Shown piece after piece: positions 12,401 through 22,166 of a stretch of DNA of 64,000 bases. Origin of the DNA: Carposina sasakii (Eukaryota > Arthropoda > Insecta > Lepidoptera > Carposinidae); assembly GCA_014607495.2 (NCBI GenBank), contig CP053157.1:8184001-8248000 (forward strand), written 5' to 3'. The notes beneath the pieces are model-generated. The model was not told the origin of the DNA, ran no database searches, and was given only the letters and a program-made list of their open reading frames with translations. The translations under genes were made by a program, and so were the position numbers. Numbering within the stretch: the stretch's first letter is position 1; every line of letters begins with the position of its first letter.

Positions 12401-12728
12401 TCCTTTCTACATCATGCATACCTTCCTTTCTAGTATTTCTAGGTACCAAACCAAACCTAAATAATGTTAAACGTAGGTAGGTACAGTACAAATAAAAACT
12501 ACTAGGCTGCTTAGTGCCTTGAGAAAAACAATGATTATTTTGTGATTAAAAATTTATTTGAACATATAAATGAGCTTACGAAGTCACACAAAGGGCAGTC
12601 ATATCTTTTAAATAAAACATTGTCTCTAGACGGAGTTACAGAATTAATATCTATAAGGTATTGGCGGCAGGTACTAGGTAATATAAATCTTTACCCTAAT
12701 GTTTCGTCTTACAACTCACATTCATACA
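12401..12728. other. spacer between inverted MITE copies
   Basis: 328 bp of AT-rich DNA with no recognised content. The open frame at 12542-12793 runs into the neighbouring repeat and is not a supported gene. Confidence 0.4.
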
Positions 12729-13115
12729 TACAGGATGTTTTTTTGTGGCCACCTTTAACGAAGGGTGCGTATTCTATACATAAAATAAAGTAAGTTTATG
12801 CCAAAAAAAATGCTGGGAAAAAAAAATTTTTTTTGAAATTTTTTTTTTTAATTACTTGATCTGGCGAAATTTATAGTGTCTAGTGTTTATGCTAGTTTAT
12901 TTATAGACAGATATTAATTATTTCTCGTGAAAAAATCTTGCTACGTGCGTCTATGTGCATTTATGCAGAAAAACGCAGTCTATTTACTCAACTTTGGACC
13001 CTAATATTTTGGAAACCACACACTTCCCAGGTATGCTTCCATGGAGAAAAATGATCGTGATGATGAGGAGATTCCATAGTTTTCGGGAACGTTGACGACC
13101 AAAAATCATCCTGTA
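12729..13115 (-). mobile_element. MITE-like element, 'TACAGG..TTTTTGG' family, copy 3
   Basis: A reverse-complement copy of 4310-4696 with both ends present ('tacaggatgttttttt' and 'aaaaatcatcctgta'). It lies in inverted orientation to copy 2, about 330 bp away. Confidence 0.7.
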
Positions 13116-13275
13116 TATACACGGCAACGTTCCCGAAATGGCGTAGTCAGAACTGCAGAATCATAAAGGAGACCCCACAGCCACGTTTAGCATAGCGAGG
13201 ACAGATGTAATGCTCAACCTCCTTAATCGACCCTTACGACATACACGAAAGGAGATACAGAGCTGCCCCATTATT

Positions 13276-13453
13276 ACCTAACTAGCAAAAGCAAAGCGAT
13301 AGCGAAAATTGTACAAAAATCGCTGACTGCTTGTCAAATTCGTATTACATACGTAAAATGAATTTCAAAGGAACTTTGACATTTCAAGGCGAATATTGTA
13401 CAATTTTCGCTATCGCTTTACTTCGGCTTTGCTATTGCTTTTACGTAGGTAAT
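13276..13453. mobile_element. MITE, 'gcgatagcgaaaattgtaca' termini
   Basis: Left arm 'agcaaaagcaaagcgatagc' followed by 'gaaaattgtacaa' is matched by the inverted right arm, which ends 'gcaatagcaaagccgaag' plus the same 'gcgatagcgaaaattgtaca'. It is about 178 bp and non-coding. Related pieces lie at 14657-14772, 15036-15080 and 42111-42257. Confidence 0.7.
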
Positions 13454-13744
13454 CAGAGGGCTAATGTATTCTTGTGAATCACCGCAGCAACACAGGACGT
13501 TTCTTACATTCAGTTATCTAATAAATACATTTACTTATAATTATTATTTGGTAACATTTACATTGTTATTCAGGACTGTATTTCCAAATTATCGCTAGTT
13601 TAGGCCAACCTTTATACCTGTGTTGTTATTACAAAACCGCGTCTGAAGTTAGATATTGATTAAAATGACAGATGAAAAATGTATGGGCTATCTGTCAAAG
13701 ATAGGCAATGTTCAGCTTAAACAATGTTTAAATTGCTTTGAAAC

Positions 13745-13892
13745 GGGTTATTCCCGTTTGTTCCACCAGGCTTCGTCCCACCAGTGGGATGAACAGGAAT
13801 TTCATATAAATACAATGTGTATAAAATTTACTTTATATTTTCGTTCGTCCCACTGGTGAGACGAAGCCTGGTGGAACGAACGGGAATAGCCC
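13745..13892. mobile_element. 148-bp MITE with ~50-bp inverted repeats and 9-bp target duplication
   Basis: The arms begin GGGTTATTCCCG and, inverted, GGGCTATTCCCG. They match for about 50 bases through 'ttccaccaggcttcgtc' with four or five differences. The element is flanked by 'ctttgaaac' at 13736-13744 and 13893-13901. An exact nine-base duplication with long arms suggests a Mutator-like MITE; an 8-bp (hAT-like) reading is possible if the terminal C belongs to the element. A decayed copy lies at 20262-20350. Confidence 0.75.
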
Positions 13893-13901
13893 CTTTGAAA
13901 C

Positions 13902-14646
13902 CTCCTTTCATCCTAATGAGTAGGTAAGTGAGTGTCTGAAGACATGAGAAGATAGGTTAAAATTAAAGAATAGATACTAATATCTTATAGTCTTTGGCAT
14001 AGGTATCATCTACGCCGGTTTCAAAAGGATTAGTCGCTATTTGCTATTCATCTTGCCAGCCTGCACTGTTTCCATTTGTAAACTTTGTCTGCAGCATAAT
14101 CCTGCTCTCGGCGCGAATAAGTAAAAACTTTACATTCACATCGCAGTCTAGTCACAGTTGGAAAATTTATGTCCAATGGGATAACTTTAGATTGTTACTC
14201 TAGGTGAGTAGGACGTCGGTACCTAAATTACAGATCACGGTTTGAGGTTTATGAGTTCGTGGTATTTTATTAGCACTTCAGTAGATACGTAAATAAATTA
14301 TAACCTATAATTTATTTTTCCTAATTTACGAGTGGCCGCCCACGACTTCGTCCGTGAATTGCACTCGTGCGAAGCCGGGACGGGTCTCTAGTTATACATA
14401 ACATATAAACCTTCCTCTTAAATCACTCTATCTACATACTTATTATAAAAAACTGCATTAAATTCCGTTACGTAGTTTTAAAGATTTAAGCAAACATAGG
14501 GACAGACAGCGGGAAGCGACTTTGTTTTAATAATACGAGTAATGTAGTGATAGTTAAAGGTTAATAATAAAATAACATACAAAAACTTATAATGACGAAT
14601 ATTCCGGGTCCGCATTTCCGCCAAGTGTAGCGCTAACCTTACAGGA
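13902..14646. other. mostly unassigned; one retroposon scrap
   Basis: 14333-14396 ('ggccgcccacgacttcgtcc' and 'gtgcgaagccgggacggg') is an inverted scrap of the retroposon tail type at 7391. The remainder shows nothing that can be supported. Confidence 0.4.
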
Positions 14647-14772
14647 ACCTATCATACCTATCGGCAGCAAAGTTGCGTGCGTGCAACGAGCGCTCGGCGT
14701 ACTCCCGCGCCCCGCACCTCGCCCCGCGCACACTCTCAATTATCGCGATCGCACGGCTTCGGCCCCCTAATT

Positions 14773-15028
14773 CATCATCATCGACAGCCTATTGCAGTCC
14801 ACTGCTGGACTTAGGCCTCCCCCAGGTCACGCCACAAGACTGCCGTGAGGGGTATTTGCCCATAGTCACCACGCTGGGCAGACGGGTTGGTGACCGCAGT
14901 TTGTATTTTGGACTATGTTGTCTACACGGGAGGCGCTGCTGCCCACCTCCCGGGAACCCTTAATTGCCTCGTACAATACCCACGGGCAGACATGGGGTGG
15001 TACGAATTCTACTCTGCCGGCACCACGC
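14773..15028 (+). mobile_element. retroposon-like element ('cactgctggac' type) with 12-bp target duplication
   Basis: The element starts 'catcatcatcgacagcctat', includes 'gcagtccactgctggactta' and 'cacgctgggcagacgggttg', and ends 'gccggcaccacgcgg'. Exact direct repeats 'ggccccctaatt' flank it at 14761-14772 and 15029-15040. Partial copies lie at 7935-8060 (+), 39545-39785 (-) and 41246-41420 (-). It is inserted at the edge of a MITE of the 13276 type (14657-14772). Several overlapping open frames here are by-products of its GC-rich sequence. Confidence 0.75.
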
Positions 15029-15080
15029 GGCCCCCTAATTACGTAAAAGCAATAGCAAAGCCGAAGCCGCGCGATAGCGA

Positions 15081-15166
15081 TCACAGAACAGGTAACTTGT
15101 TCTGTGATGCTCCGGCCACATTGTCGCGACAACGCGAAGATTCGCGTTGTCTCGACATGTCTGGCC
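15081..15166. repeat. two adjacent palindromes
   Basis: 15081-15107 has perfect 10-base arms (tcacagaaca / tgttctgtga) around 7 bases. 15114-15166 has arms of about 25 bases (ggccaca..gacaacgcgaa / ttcgcgttgtc..tctggcc) with a 2-base loop and a few mismatches. The overlapping open frames across 14887-15349 are not supported as genes. Confidence 0.7.
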
Positions 15167-15671
15167 AGAATTTGTCCTGTCGAGAATTATCATCGCGACC
15201 AGACATGGGTAACTCCGGACACAACTATATCCTCGGATTTATATCCAGAGGTGGATATGAATCAACTCCTTCACTTTAAAGAAAGTTACCATATCCTATA
15301 TCCGACCCACTCCGACCTACCGAATAATGCCGAAGATAAGAATAAGTGAGCGAGACGGAATGCGAACGCGCCGGAACGAGCAGTACTATCGCAGTAGACG
15401 CATGAGCGCGAATGTAACGACATTACACGAGTATATACGAATACTCACGAGCGACAGGCATGCCGTTTAGTATAAATATTTGTTTTCGTAATTATAATTT
15501 TCAAAATTTCTATTCATTTCGTTTTATATTCGATCTTAAGTATTTTGTTTTTAATGAAAATAAAAGCTGTTTGGATTTGGAATTATTTTTAGGACAATGG
15601 TTTTAGTGTACCTATTTAGTGATTTTTAAATACGCCTATCAAATATTCTAATTATTATTTGGATAGATCAT

Positions 15672-15848
15672 CCCAATCATATCTCGGTTCGCTTAATCTC
15701 TTCATTCCCGGATATGTACGCGGAGTTGGATCTGTTAAAAGGACACCTACAACAACCTAACCAAACCAATCCCAGTCATATCTCGCTTCACTTAAATCTC
15801 TTCGCTCCCGGATATGCACGCGGAGTTGGATATGTTAAAAGGATATAT
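15672..15848 (+). repeat. tandem duplication, ~99-bp period
   Basis: Two diverged copies begin at 15672 and 15771. Both contain 'tcatatctcg', 'cccggatatg' and 'acgcggagttggat', followed by 'tgttaaaagga'. An open frame through both copies is incidental. Confidence 0.7.
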
Positions 15849-16028
15849 ATCCTTAATCGGAGTGATATACTACATGTTCAATCCTTTCCCGGATATGATT
15901 AGCCCATGCCTAATCGCGACATAAAATGTACTTCGCGCCAATGTCGGTAAATTGCCGCACATCAAAGGATTTTATAGCGACAAAGTTCGTGTAGGTGGCC
16001 ACACTTTGCGCGCTTGAGAAATTACGAT

Positions 16029-16093
16029 ACAGGTACGATTTTTACCTAATCCGACCCATCTCTAGGGTCGGATTAGGTAAAAATCGTACCTGT
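16029..16093. repeat. perfect 29-bp hairpin
   Basis: Left arm 16029-16057 (acaggtacgatttttaccta, continuing to gaccc) and right arm 16065-16093 are exact reverse complements. The loop is seven bases, 'atctcta'. There is no surrounding element or coding frame. Confidence 0.9.
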
Positions 16094-16394
16094 TCCACCT
16101 AATAGTAATAATTAAAAATACCTGTTCCTAATATTTACGCAGTATGGCCGTTCCATTACTAGTTCCATAATAATAACTATCATGTATACTTTGAGGTTAT
16201 TAAAAAATAATAAATTCTCTGATTTCATTCATAGTACGGTGTATTATTTAAAATCCTATATTTAATTAAAATAAGTGCTTAACGTACAGTAAAACTAAAA
16301 TTAACATTATATACCATTATGTGCAGAAAAAATCTATTTTTATCCTACTAATCAATAATTAAACCTTTGTTTTAATTTTGTAACAGAAAACGTT

Positions 16395-16814
16395 TTTTTT
16401 TTTTTTTTTTTTTTTTTATTTAGTTTATCCCGAAGGAAAGGCAAGGGGAACTAAGCCCATACAGCCTAATCATTGTTTAGTAAAATGTATTCTGAATTTA
16501 TGATGAATGACAATGATGATGAATGGAAACGTCGAGAAAATCCTCAAGAACAAGTGTAAAGTTAGTCAAAATGAAAAATTATTGCAGAAACAACTTACAT
16601 GCGCCCATGAAGAGATCGTAATCCGGCTAAAGTTTTACTCGGCTTACCTGCGTATAAAACCATGCACACGCACTAGATTCACACCACAATTAATCAAAAT
16701 ATAACTTATCTACCAGAAAACATCACCTTAAGGACACATGCAAGCCATTTACAAATAATTTTTCATTTTCACAAGAAAATTACACCTGCACCCTTCCAGC
16801 TTTTCCCGCCGATT
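16395..16814 (-). mobile_element. GATTCGGCGGG retroposon family, copy 1
   Basis: This family is oriented here from 'gattcggcgggaaaagctgg' to '..ccttcgggataaactaaa' plus a poly(A) tail. This copy is on the minus strand, so a long T run comes first. It is flanked by the exact 11-bp repeat 'cagaaaacgtt' at 16384-16394 and 16815-16825. A variable poly(A) tail plus target duplications of 9-14 bp indicates LINE-mediated retroposition. No tRNA- or 5S-like promoter boxes were found. A 65-codon frame on the opposite strand recurs in several copies but has no recognised domain. Confidence 0.85.
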
Positions 16815-16825
16815 CAGAAAACGTT

Positions 16826-17528
16826 ATTTTGTACATTACATTTATATTCGTCAGTAAATGGCGACGATATTTTTTGTAAAAGTTTTTACCGCTTTATTCG
16901 CCTAAAATATTTTTTAAATGGAGCTACATAGTATTAAGACATTACCACCTTATTGTACCGAAATTTGATCATTCGATTATTTTGTGAGAGTGGATTACGA
17001 TTTTATTCGCCTGACTTTTCATTTTTCTTTAAATAGCAAATTTATGATATTGCTTTATTTGAAAAACTTAACCAAGATACATTCTCCGCATGAATTTTAA
17101 TTTATTAATATTTTACAGTAAAGTTGCTTTGCATCATAAAATATGTTTGGTTTAGTGGTCCATCCATGTTCTTGGCAGCTCACTTATCATCTTCCTAGCA
17201 TTTTGGCCGTATTTTTTAGGGTTGGCTTCCTAAACAAGGACATTTAGCTGCATAAGGTAATGGATTTTATACAGAGCGACTGCTATCAGACCTCCGCAAC
17301 TCAGAAGGAAATCCATAGGTCCCTATTCCCAGAATAGGCATCAGTAAAAGTCAATATCGAAGTACCTAAATCTTTAAAAATATTTTTCACACGTAAAGAT
17401 GGAAGATCACATACCACCTACCACCGTTTTTTAAAAATAAATCTCTATGGGAAGAAACGGCAAGAAACCTAAGCCATCACCTTACTCGATCATCTTAATG
17501 GCCTTTTTTCCCATTTGCCACCCTCGAG
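16826..17528. other. non-coding stretch, no feature seen
   Basis: AT-rich, with no supported gene or repeat. Confidence 0.4.
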
Positions 17529-17586
17529 TTTACCACCGGGGTGGTGATTGGCACTAATAAGTGGTGTTTACCACCCCGGTGGTAAA
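17529..17586. repeat. perfect 17-bp inverted repeat
   Basis: 'tttaccaccggggtggt' (17529-17545) and its exact reverse complement (17570-17586) flank 24 bases. The outer flanks ('gccaccctcgag' / 'ggcacctc') are weakly similar, so it may be a decayed foldback element. Confidence 0.75.
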
Positions 17587-17798
17587 TGGCACCTCTTAAG
17601 TTTCATCTGCCCACTTTATAGTAAGGGGTTTACTTGCATTTTGTATTGGATATTCCGGCAGTCATACTGAACTTAAACATAAATGCAAACCTAAGAAATA
17701 AGATTAATGCCGTCGAACATTGTGCTGAGATCCGCCAGGGTTTCTGCCATGACCATGATATCTGCGTGTCCGTGAACTTAGCAGCTCAAAAATAAATG

Positions 17799-18250
17799 TG
17801 AGTTCTATTTTAGTGCAGGTGAGTTCTACAGTTCCTGATACCTTTTATAAATAGTTCTGGCATTTTTACCCCGAAAAACTTAAATTGAAAAAATGAACTG
17901 CTAACTTCACTTTGGAGCAGATGAAAAAAAAGTGAGTTCTCTTAGCATACACGTGAGTTCTACAGTTCCTGGTACTTTTTACAAATAGTTCTGGCCTTTT
18001 TCCATGAAAAACGTTAGTTGAAAAATGAGCTGCTAACTTCCCGTAGCAGATCACTTTAGAGCAAATCAAATTTAAATACATAGGTACATACATATAATCA
18101 CGCCTTTATCCCTTACGGGGTAGGCAAATCACCAAGGGCCGAATTGAAATGGGTGTTCTATTCACGTGCAGCTCAGTTCTATAATTCCTAATACTTTTTA
18201 TAAATACTTATGTTGTTTTAACCCTGAGAAAAGTCAATTAATAATAATCT
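17799..18250 (+). repeat. degenerate tandem repeat, ~133-bp period
   Basis: Units starting near 17799 and 17932 share 'gtgagttct', 'gtgagttctacagttcctg', 'aaatagttctgg' and 'ctgctaacttc'. A weaker third unit starts near 18150. A piece at 18086-18150 ('cacgcctttatcccttacgg') is a separate, widespread lepidopteran repeat motif. Minus-strand frames here are incidental. Confidence 0.6.
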
Positions 18251-18353
18251 GATTTACTTTTCATAGAAAATTGTGAATTCACAGCAAATCATGTAAATTT
18301 ATCGCTCCAAACAATTTATAAAGAATAACTCTTACGCAATTTATTATTCCGTA

Positions 18354-18775
18354 GTAGACCTGTAACCTGAAACTAAAATCAAGTCCAGAACTCACGTAAA
18401 AGTTCCAGCAGCGCACACCTGAATGTAGAAAATACAAAAAGTATATAAAAACTCCTTCAATCGTTTCAAAATAATTCTCAAAGATTCGTGAAGGCTGAAA
18501 CTCTTTTGTTTTTAATAGATTTGGAGTAGACCTGCAACCTAGAACTAAAATCAAGTCATCAACTCACGTAAAAATTCCAGCAGCGCACACCTGAAAATAG
18601 AAAATACAAAAAGTATGCAAAAACCCTATCAATCGTTCCAAAATAATTCTCAAAGGTTCTCGAAGGCTAGAACTCTTTTGTTTTTAATAGATTTTAAATG
18701 TAGACCTGCAACTAGAAACTAAAATCAAGTCCAGAACTCACGTAAAAGTTCCAGCAGCTCACACTTGAATGTAAA
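18354..18775 (+). repeat. tandem repeat, ~173-bp period, 2.4 copies
   Basis: Units begin with 'gtagacctg' at 18354, 18526 and 18700 (periods 172 and 174). Each contains 'actcacgtaaaa', 'ttccagcag', 'gaaaatacaaaaagtat' and 'ctcttttgtttttaatagat'. It looks like a small satellite. The open frame at 18279-18554 (-) lies inside it and is not supported. Confidence 0.8.
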
Positions 18776-18861
18776 AAAAATTGACGTAACGTGACATTAC
18801 CGCTTTATTCGGTTGGATAGGCGAAATACATAATGGACAGTTTCCTTTGCCTTTGCTAGAA

Positions 18862-19268
18862 TTTTTTTTTTTAAGTTTATCCCGAAGGAAAGGCATGGGG
18901 ATCTAAGCCCATACAGCCTAATCATTGTTTAGTAAAATGTATTCTGAATTTATGATGGATGACAATGATGATGAGTGGAAACGTCGGGAAAATCCTCAAG
19001 AACAAGTGTAAAGTTAGTCAAAATGAAAAATAATTTCAGAAACAACATACATGAGCCCATGAAGAGATCGTATTCCGGCTAAAGTTTTACTCGGCTTACC
19101 TGCATATAAAACAATGCACACGCACTAGATTCACATCACAAGTAATCAAAATATAACTTATCTACCAGAAAACATCACTTTTCGGACACATGCAAGCCAT
19201 TCACAAATAATTTTTCATTTTCACAAGAAAATTACACCTGCACCCTTCCAGCTTTTCCCGCCGAATCC
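18862..19268 (-). mobile_element. GATTCGGCGGG retroposon family, copy 2
   Basis: A complete minus-strand copy flanked by the exact 12-bp repeat 'cctttgctagaa' at 18850-18861 and 19269-19280. It lies about 160 bp upstream of the RSL1D1-like start codon. Confidence 0.85.
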
Positions 19269-19426
19269 CCTTTGCTAGAAATAAACTCAAAAAAATATAT
19301 AAAAAAACGTCATGTGCTTTTGACATATAACCTCACTTTATAAACGCTTTATAATTTAATTATATAAACGTGAAAATAAAAGTACCTAACCTACAATTTT
19401 AAATAAATAAATAGCTCAATTAAAAG

Positions 19427-22028
19427 ATGGTATCCACAAAAGTATCTGTGCAAAAAAAGGCTAAAACCAAGAAATCATTAAAGCCTGTTTTGAAACCAGA
19501 TAAGAAACCTCAAATAAAACAATTCAAAAAGGTGGTACTGAAAAATGAGAAACCTACGGTTCCAGTGTTAAAAGCAAATAGACCAGCGCCTACAGACAGT
19601 CCAGTAGTTAAGAAAACCATAAATGATGGAAAGCAAGACGTAAATAAAGCAAGAATAAGAAATGTCATGCCATCTAAAGGTGTAACAGATAAAATCATAG
19701 ATTTAGCTCTAAGTGCAATGCAACAACTGGTCGAGGAATACAACAAAAAGAAAAATACTATATTAGATGATGAAATTCCAATATTTGCTGAATTACGTTG
19801 CATTAAAATACAAAATGGCAAAGGAAATGTTAAATTGTAAGTACTTGGCTACCTAAATATACTTCTGTTTTATAGTACCTAGGACAGAATAGACTATAGT
19901 TGTATACAAAATTCATATCACCATAGAATATCTGCAGCATTGCCATGCCCCCACAAAGTTGAGCAGAAAAGTGGCATGGCTGTACCATCCTTTTTCATAT
20001 GTTTTCTCACGAAAATACAATATATAATAAATAAATATCTATCTAAATCTTAAATAAAACATTAATCGATTTTAAAGTTATATCATCTGTTCCTCAGTGT
20101 CTTGCCTCATAGCACTGTAGCTTCAACAGGTGAAGTATGTCTAGTAACCCCAGATTTAAAAAAAGGAAAGAAAAAAGACCATGAGCCCACAATTGATCAC
20201 TGGGAAGAAATATTAAGGAAAGCAAAAATCACAAATGTGAGTATTTATTAGGATTCCTTGAGCTATAAAAAAGGGTTTTTCCCGTTCGTCCCACCAGTGG
20301 TAAGAATGGGAATTTCATATAATGTGTATAAAATTTACTTTATATTTTGGGATTACATTTACACAGAGAGAGAGAGACGTCAAACTTATAACACCCCATC
20401 GTTTTTGCGTCGGGGGTTAAAAAAACAAGGCATTCAATATGTGGTATTATAAAAGCAAACTTTGTCAACATTTAACTAAATTTGTAATTTTAAAATTAAG
20501 TTGTTGAAATACTAATTAACTTAAATATATTTTAGGTAAAAACTATATTACCATTGAGACAACTCAGAGTGGAATATGATCAGTATGAGTTGAAGCGCAG
20601 ATTGCTTACACAGCATGATTTCATCATGGTGGACACAAAAATTTTGAACCATGTGTCACATGTTTTGGGAAAGAAGTTCTTCCAAAAGCATAATATGTTA
20701 ATACCAGTGAGATTTGATGATAAAAAGGATGTTGAGAAATCAATTCAGACTGGTCTTCGGACTGCCATGCTACGTCTTAATGAAGGTGGCTCTTCAGTTG
20801 TAGTTATTGGACACACTGGGATGCCACAAGATCATTTGAAAGCAAATATCAAATCATTAGTGGGACAGCTTCGTGAAAAATATCCTGGTGGAGACTCAAA
20901 CATCAGATCTATTTCAATCAAGCTGCCACTTTCTTTATCAATTCCACTGTATTTAACTTTAAGTAAGTATTGTTGATAGCAGGGTCGATTCTGGCAGTCA
21001 CATTTAAACCTAATCTTAGTGAGGATTCGGCGGGAAAAGCTGGAAGGGTGCAGGTGTAATTTTCTTGTGAAAATCAAAAATTATTTGTAAATGGCTTGCA
21101 TGTGTCCGTAAAATTATGTTTTCTGGTAGATAAGTTATATTTTGATTACTTGTGATGTGAATCTAGTATGTGTGCATGGCTTTATATGCAGGTAAGCTGA
21201 GTAAAACTTTAGCCGGAATACAATCTCTTCATGGGCCCATGTAAGTTGATTTCGCAATTATTTTTCATTTAGACTAACTTTACACTTGTTCTTGTTCTGT
21301 TTTCCCAATGTTTCCATTCATCATCATCTATCATTACATTCAGAAATCATTTACTAAAGACAATGGTTGTATGGGCTTAGTTCCCCTTGCCTTTCCTTCA
21401 GGATAAACTAAAAAAAAAACTAATCTTAGTCAGGTTTATCTCTCTCCATTCTTAACATAAATGGATGAGAGAGAAAAGGACAGGTACAACTAATTTTACG
21501 TTTATATAAATCTGAATTGTAGAATGTGCACATAGAATAGAGCCATATTATATGCATAACTGAAAATATTAATTTAATTCATCTTTCAGGATCATCCAGC
21601 AAAGTGGCTATACCAAAACTAGTTCATAAGAAACCCAAGAGCTTCACTATTGTAGAAGATGAATTATCCACTATGGCAGATGCCACAGTAAGAGTGGCAC
21701 CAGATGGCACAGTGCGAGTCAAAAGAGCTCAAAAGCCAAGGTAAAAATTAATGTTTCAATTCAGATAAATCTTTAAATAGTTCCTATTATGTATGTAAAT
21801 TATTGTAAATGATATGGATATGCTACTAAGGACATTTAGGATATGATGAAAACTAGTATTAGTACTGGTGCTAGTAGTATTACCTCATAGAGCTCAAAAT
21901 TAAATGTGATTTATGATCATTTCAATTTCAGCAACAAGAAAGTTGAAGATGACAACCAAGATGTTGAAAGTGAAATTGAACATTCTGAAGAAGAAATTTC
22001 AGAAGATGAAAATGATAATACAGATTAA
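19427..22028 (+). CDS. RSL1D1: ribosomal L1 domain-containing protein 1-like (RSL1D1 homologue)
   Basis: Five exons give 407 residues: 19427-19836, 20098-20236, 20536-20962, 21590-21740 and 21932-22028. All junctions are GT-AG and phases close exactly. A basic lysine-rich N-terminus (residues 1-85) precedes the ribosomal L1 fold, which runs from about residue 86 (GVTDKIIDLALSAMQQLVEE) through KLFVLPHS, the strand near FIMVDTKILNHVSHVLGKKF and the GGSSVVVIGHTGM segment. The tail is acidic (EDDNQDVESEIEHSEEEISE). Known family members are nucleolar proteins linked to pre-60S assembly and nucleolar stress. Human RSL1D1 is somewhat longer. AATAAA follows within 20 bases of the stop. It is convergent with the NBN homologue, 138 bp away. 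Intron 2 holds a decayed MITE and intron 3 a retroposon copy. Confidence 0.9.
20262..20350. mobile_element. decayed copy of the 13745 MITE
   Basis: Lying in intron 2 of the RSL1D1-like gene, it keeps one arm ('gtttttcccgttcgtcccac') and the middle ('aatttcatataatgtgtata'). The other arm is lost. Confidence 0.6.
21021..21419 (+). mobile_element. GATTCGGCGGG retroposon family, copy 3 (intronic)
   Basis: A plus-strand copy in intron 3 of the RSL1D1-like gene, in the same orientation as the gene. It is flanked by the exact 11-bp repeat 'ctaatcttagt' at 21010-21020 and 21420-21430. Confidence 0.85.
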
Positions 22029-22166
22029 TGTTTTCATTTTATTAATAAAATATTATATAAACCATAAAATCTTTTATTAAAACTGTTTTACAAAAACAGG
22101 AAAGTATGTAATATTTACTGACTAACATGTACTGCTAACTTAGGTAATTGAATGATTTCATCACTG

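Noticed and set aside
13276..13453. CRISPR-like or microRNA precursor structure
   Set aside because: The long inverted arms recur in at least three other places with variable middles, which fits a MITE family.
14673..15349. Overlapping open frames of 81-130 codons on both strands
   Set aside because: They run across a MITE, a retroposon with exact 12-bp target duplications and two palindromes. No domain or codon pattern is seen, and the GC-rich repeat explains the open frames.
16507..16704. Recurring 60-66-codon frame (MTMMMNGNV..., also at 27089, 58626, 59052 and 59533)
   Set aside because: It lies antisense in every copy of the poly(A) retroposon family. Recurrence follows from shared ancestry, and no start context, domain or selection evidence is visible.
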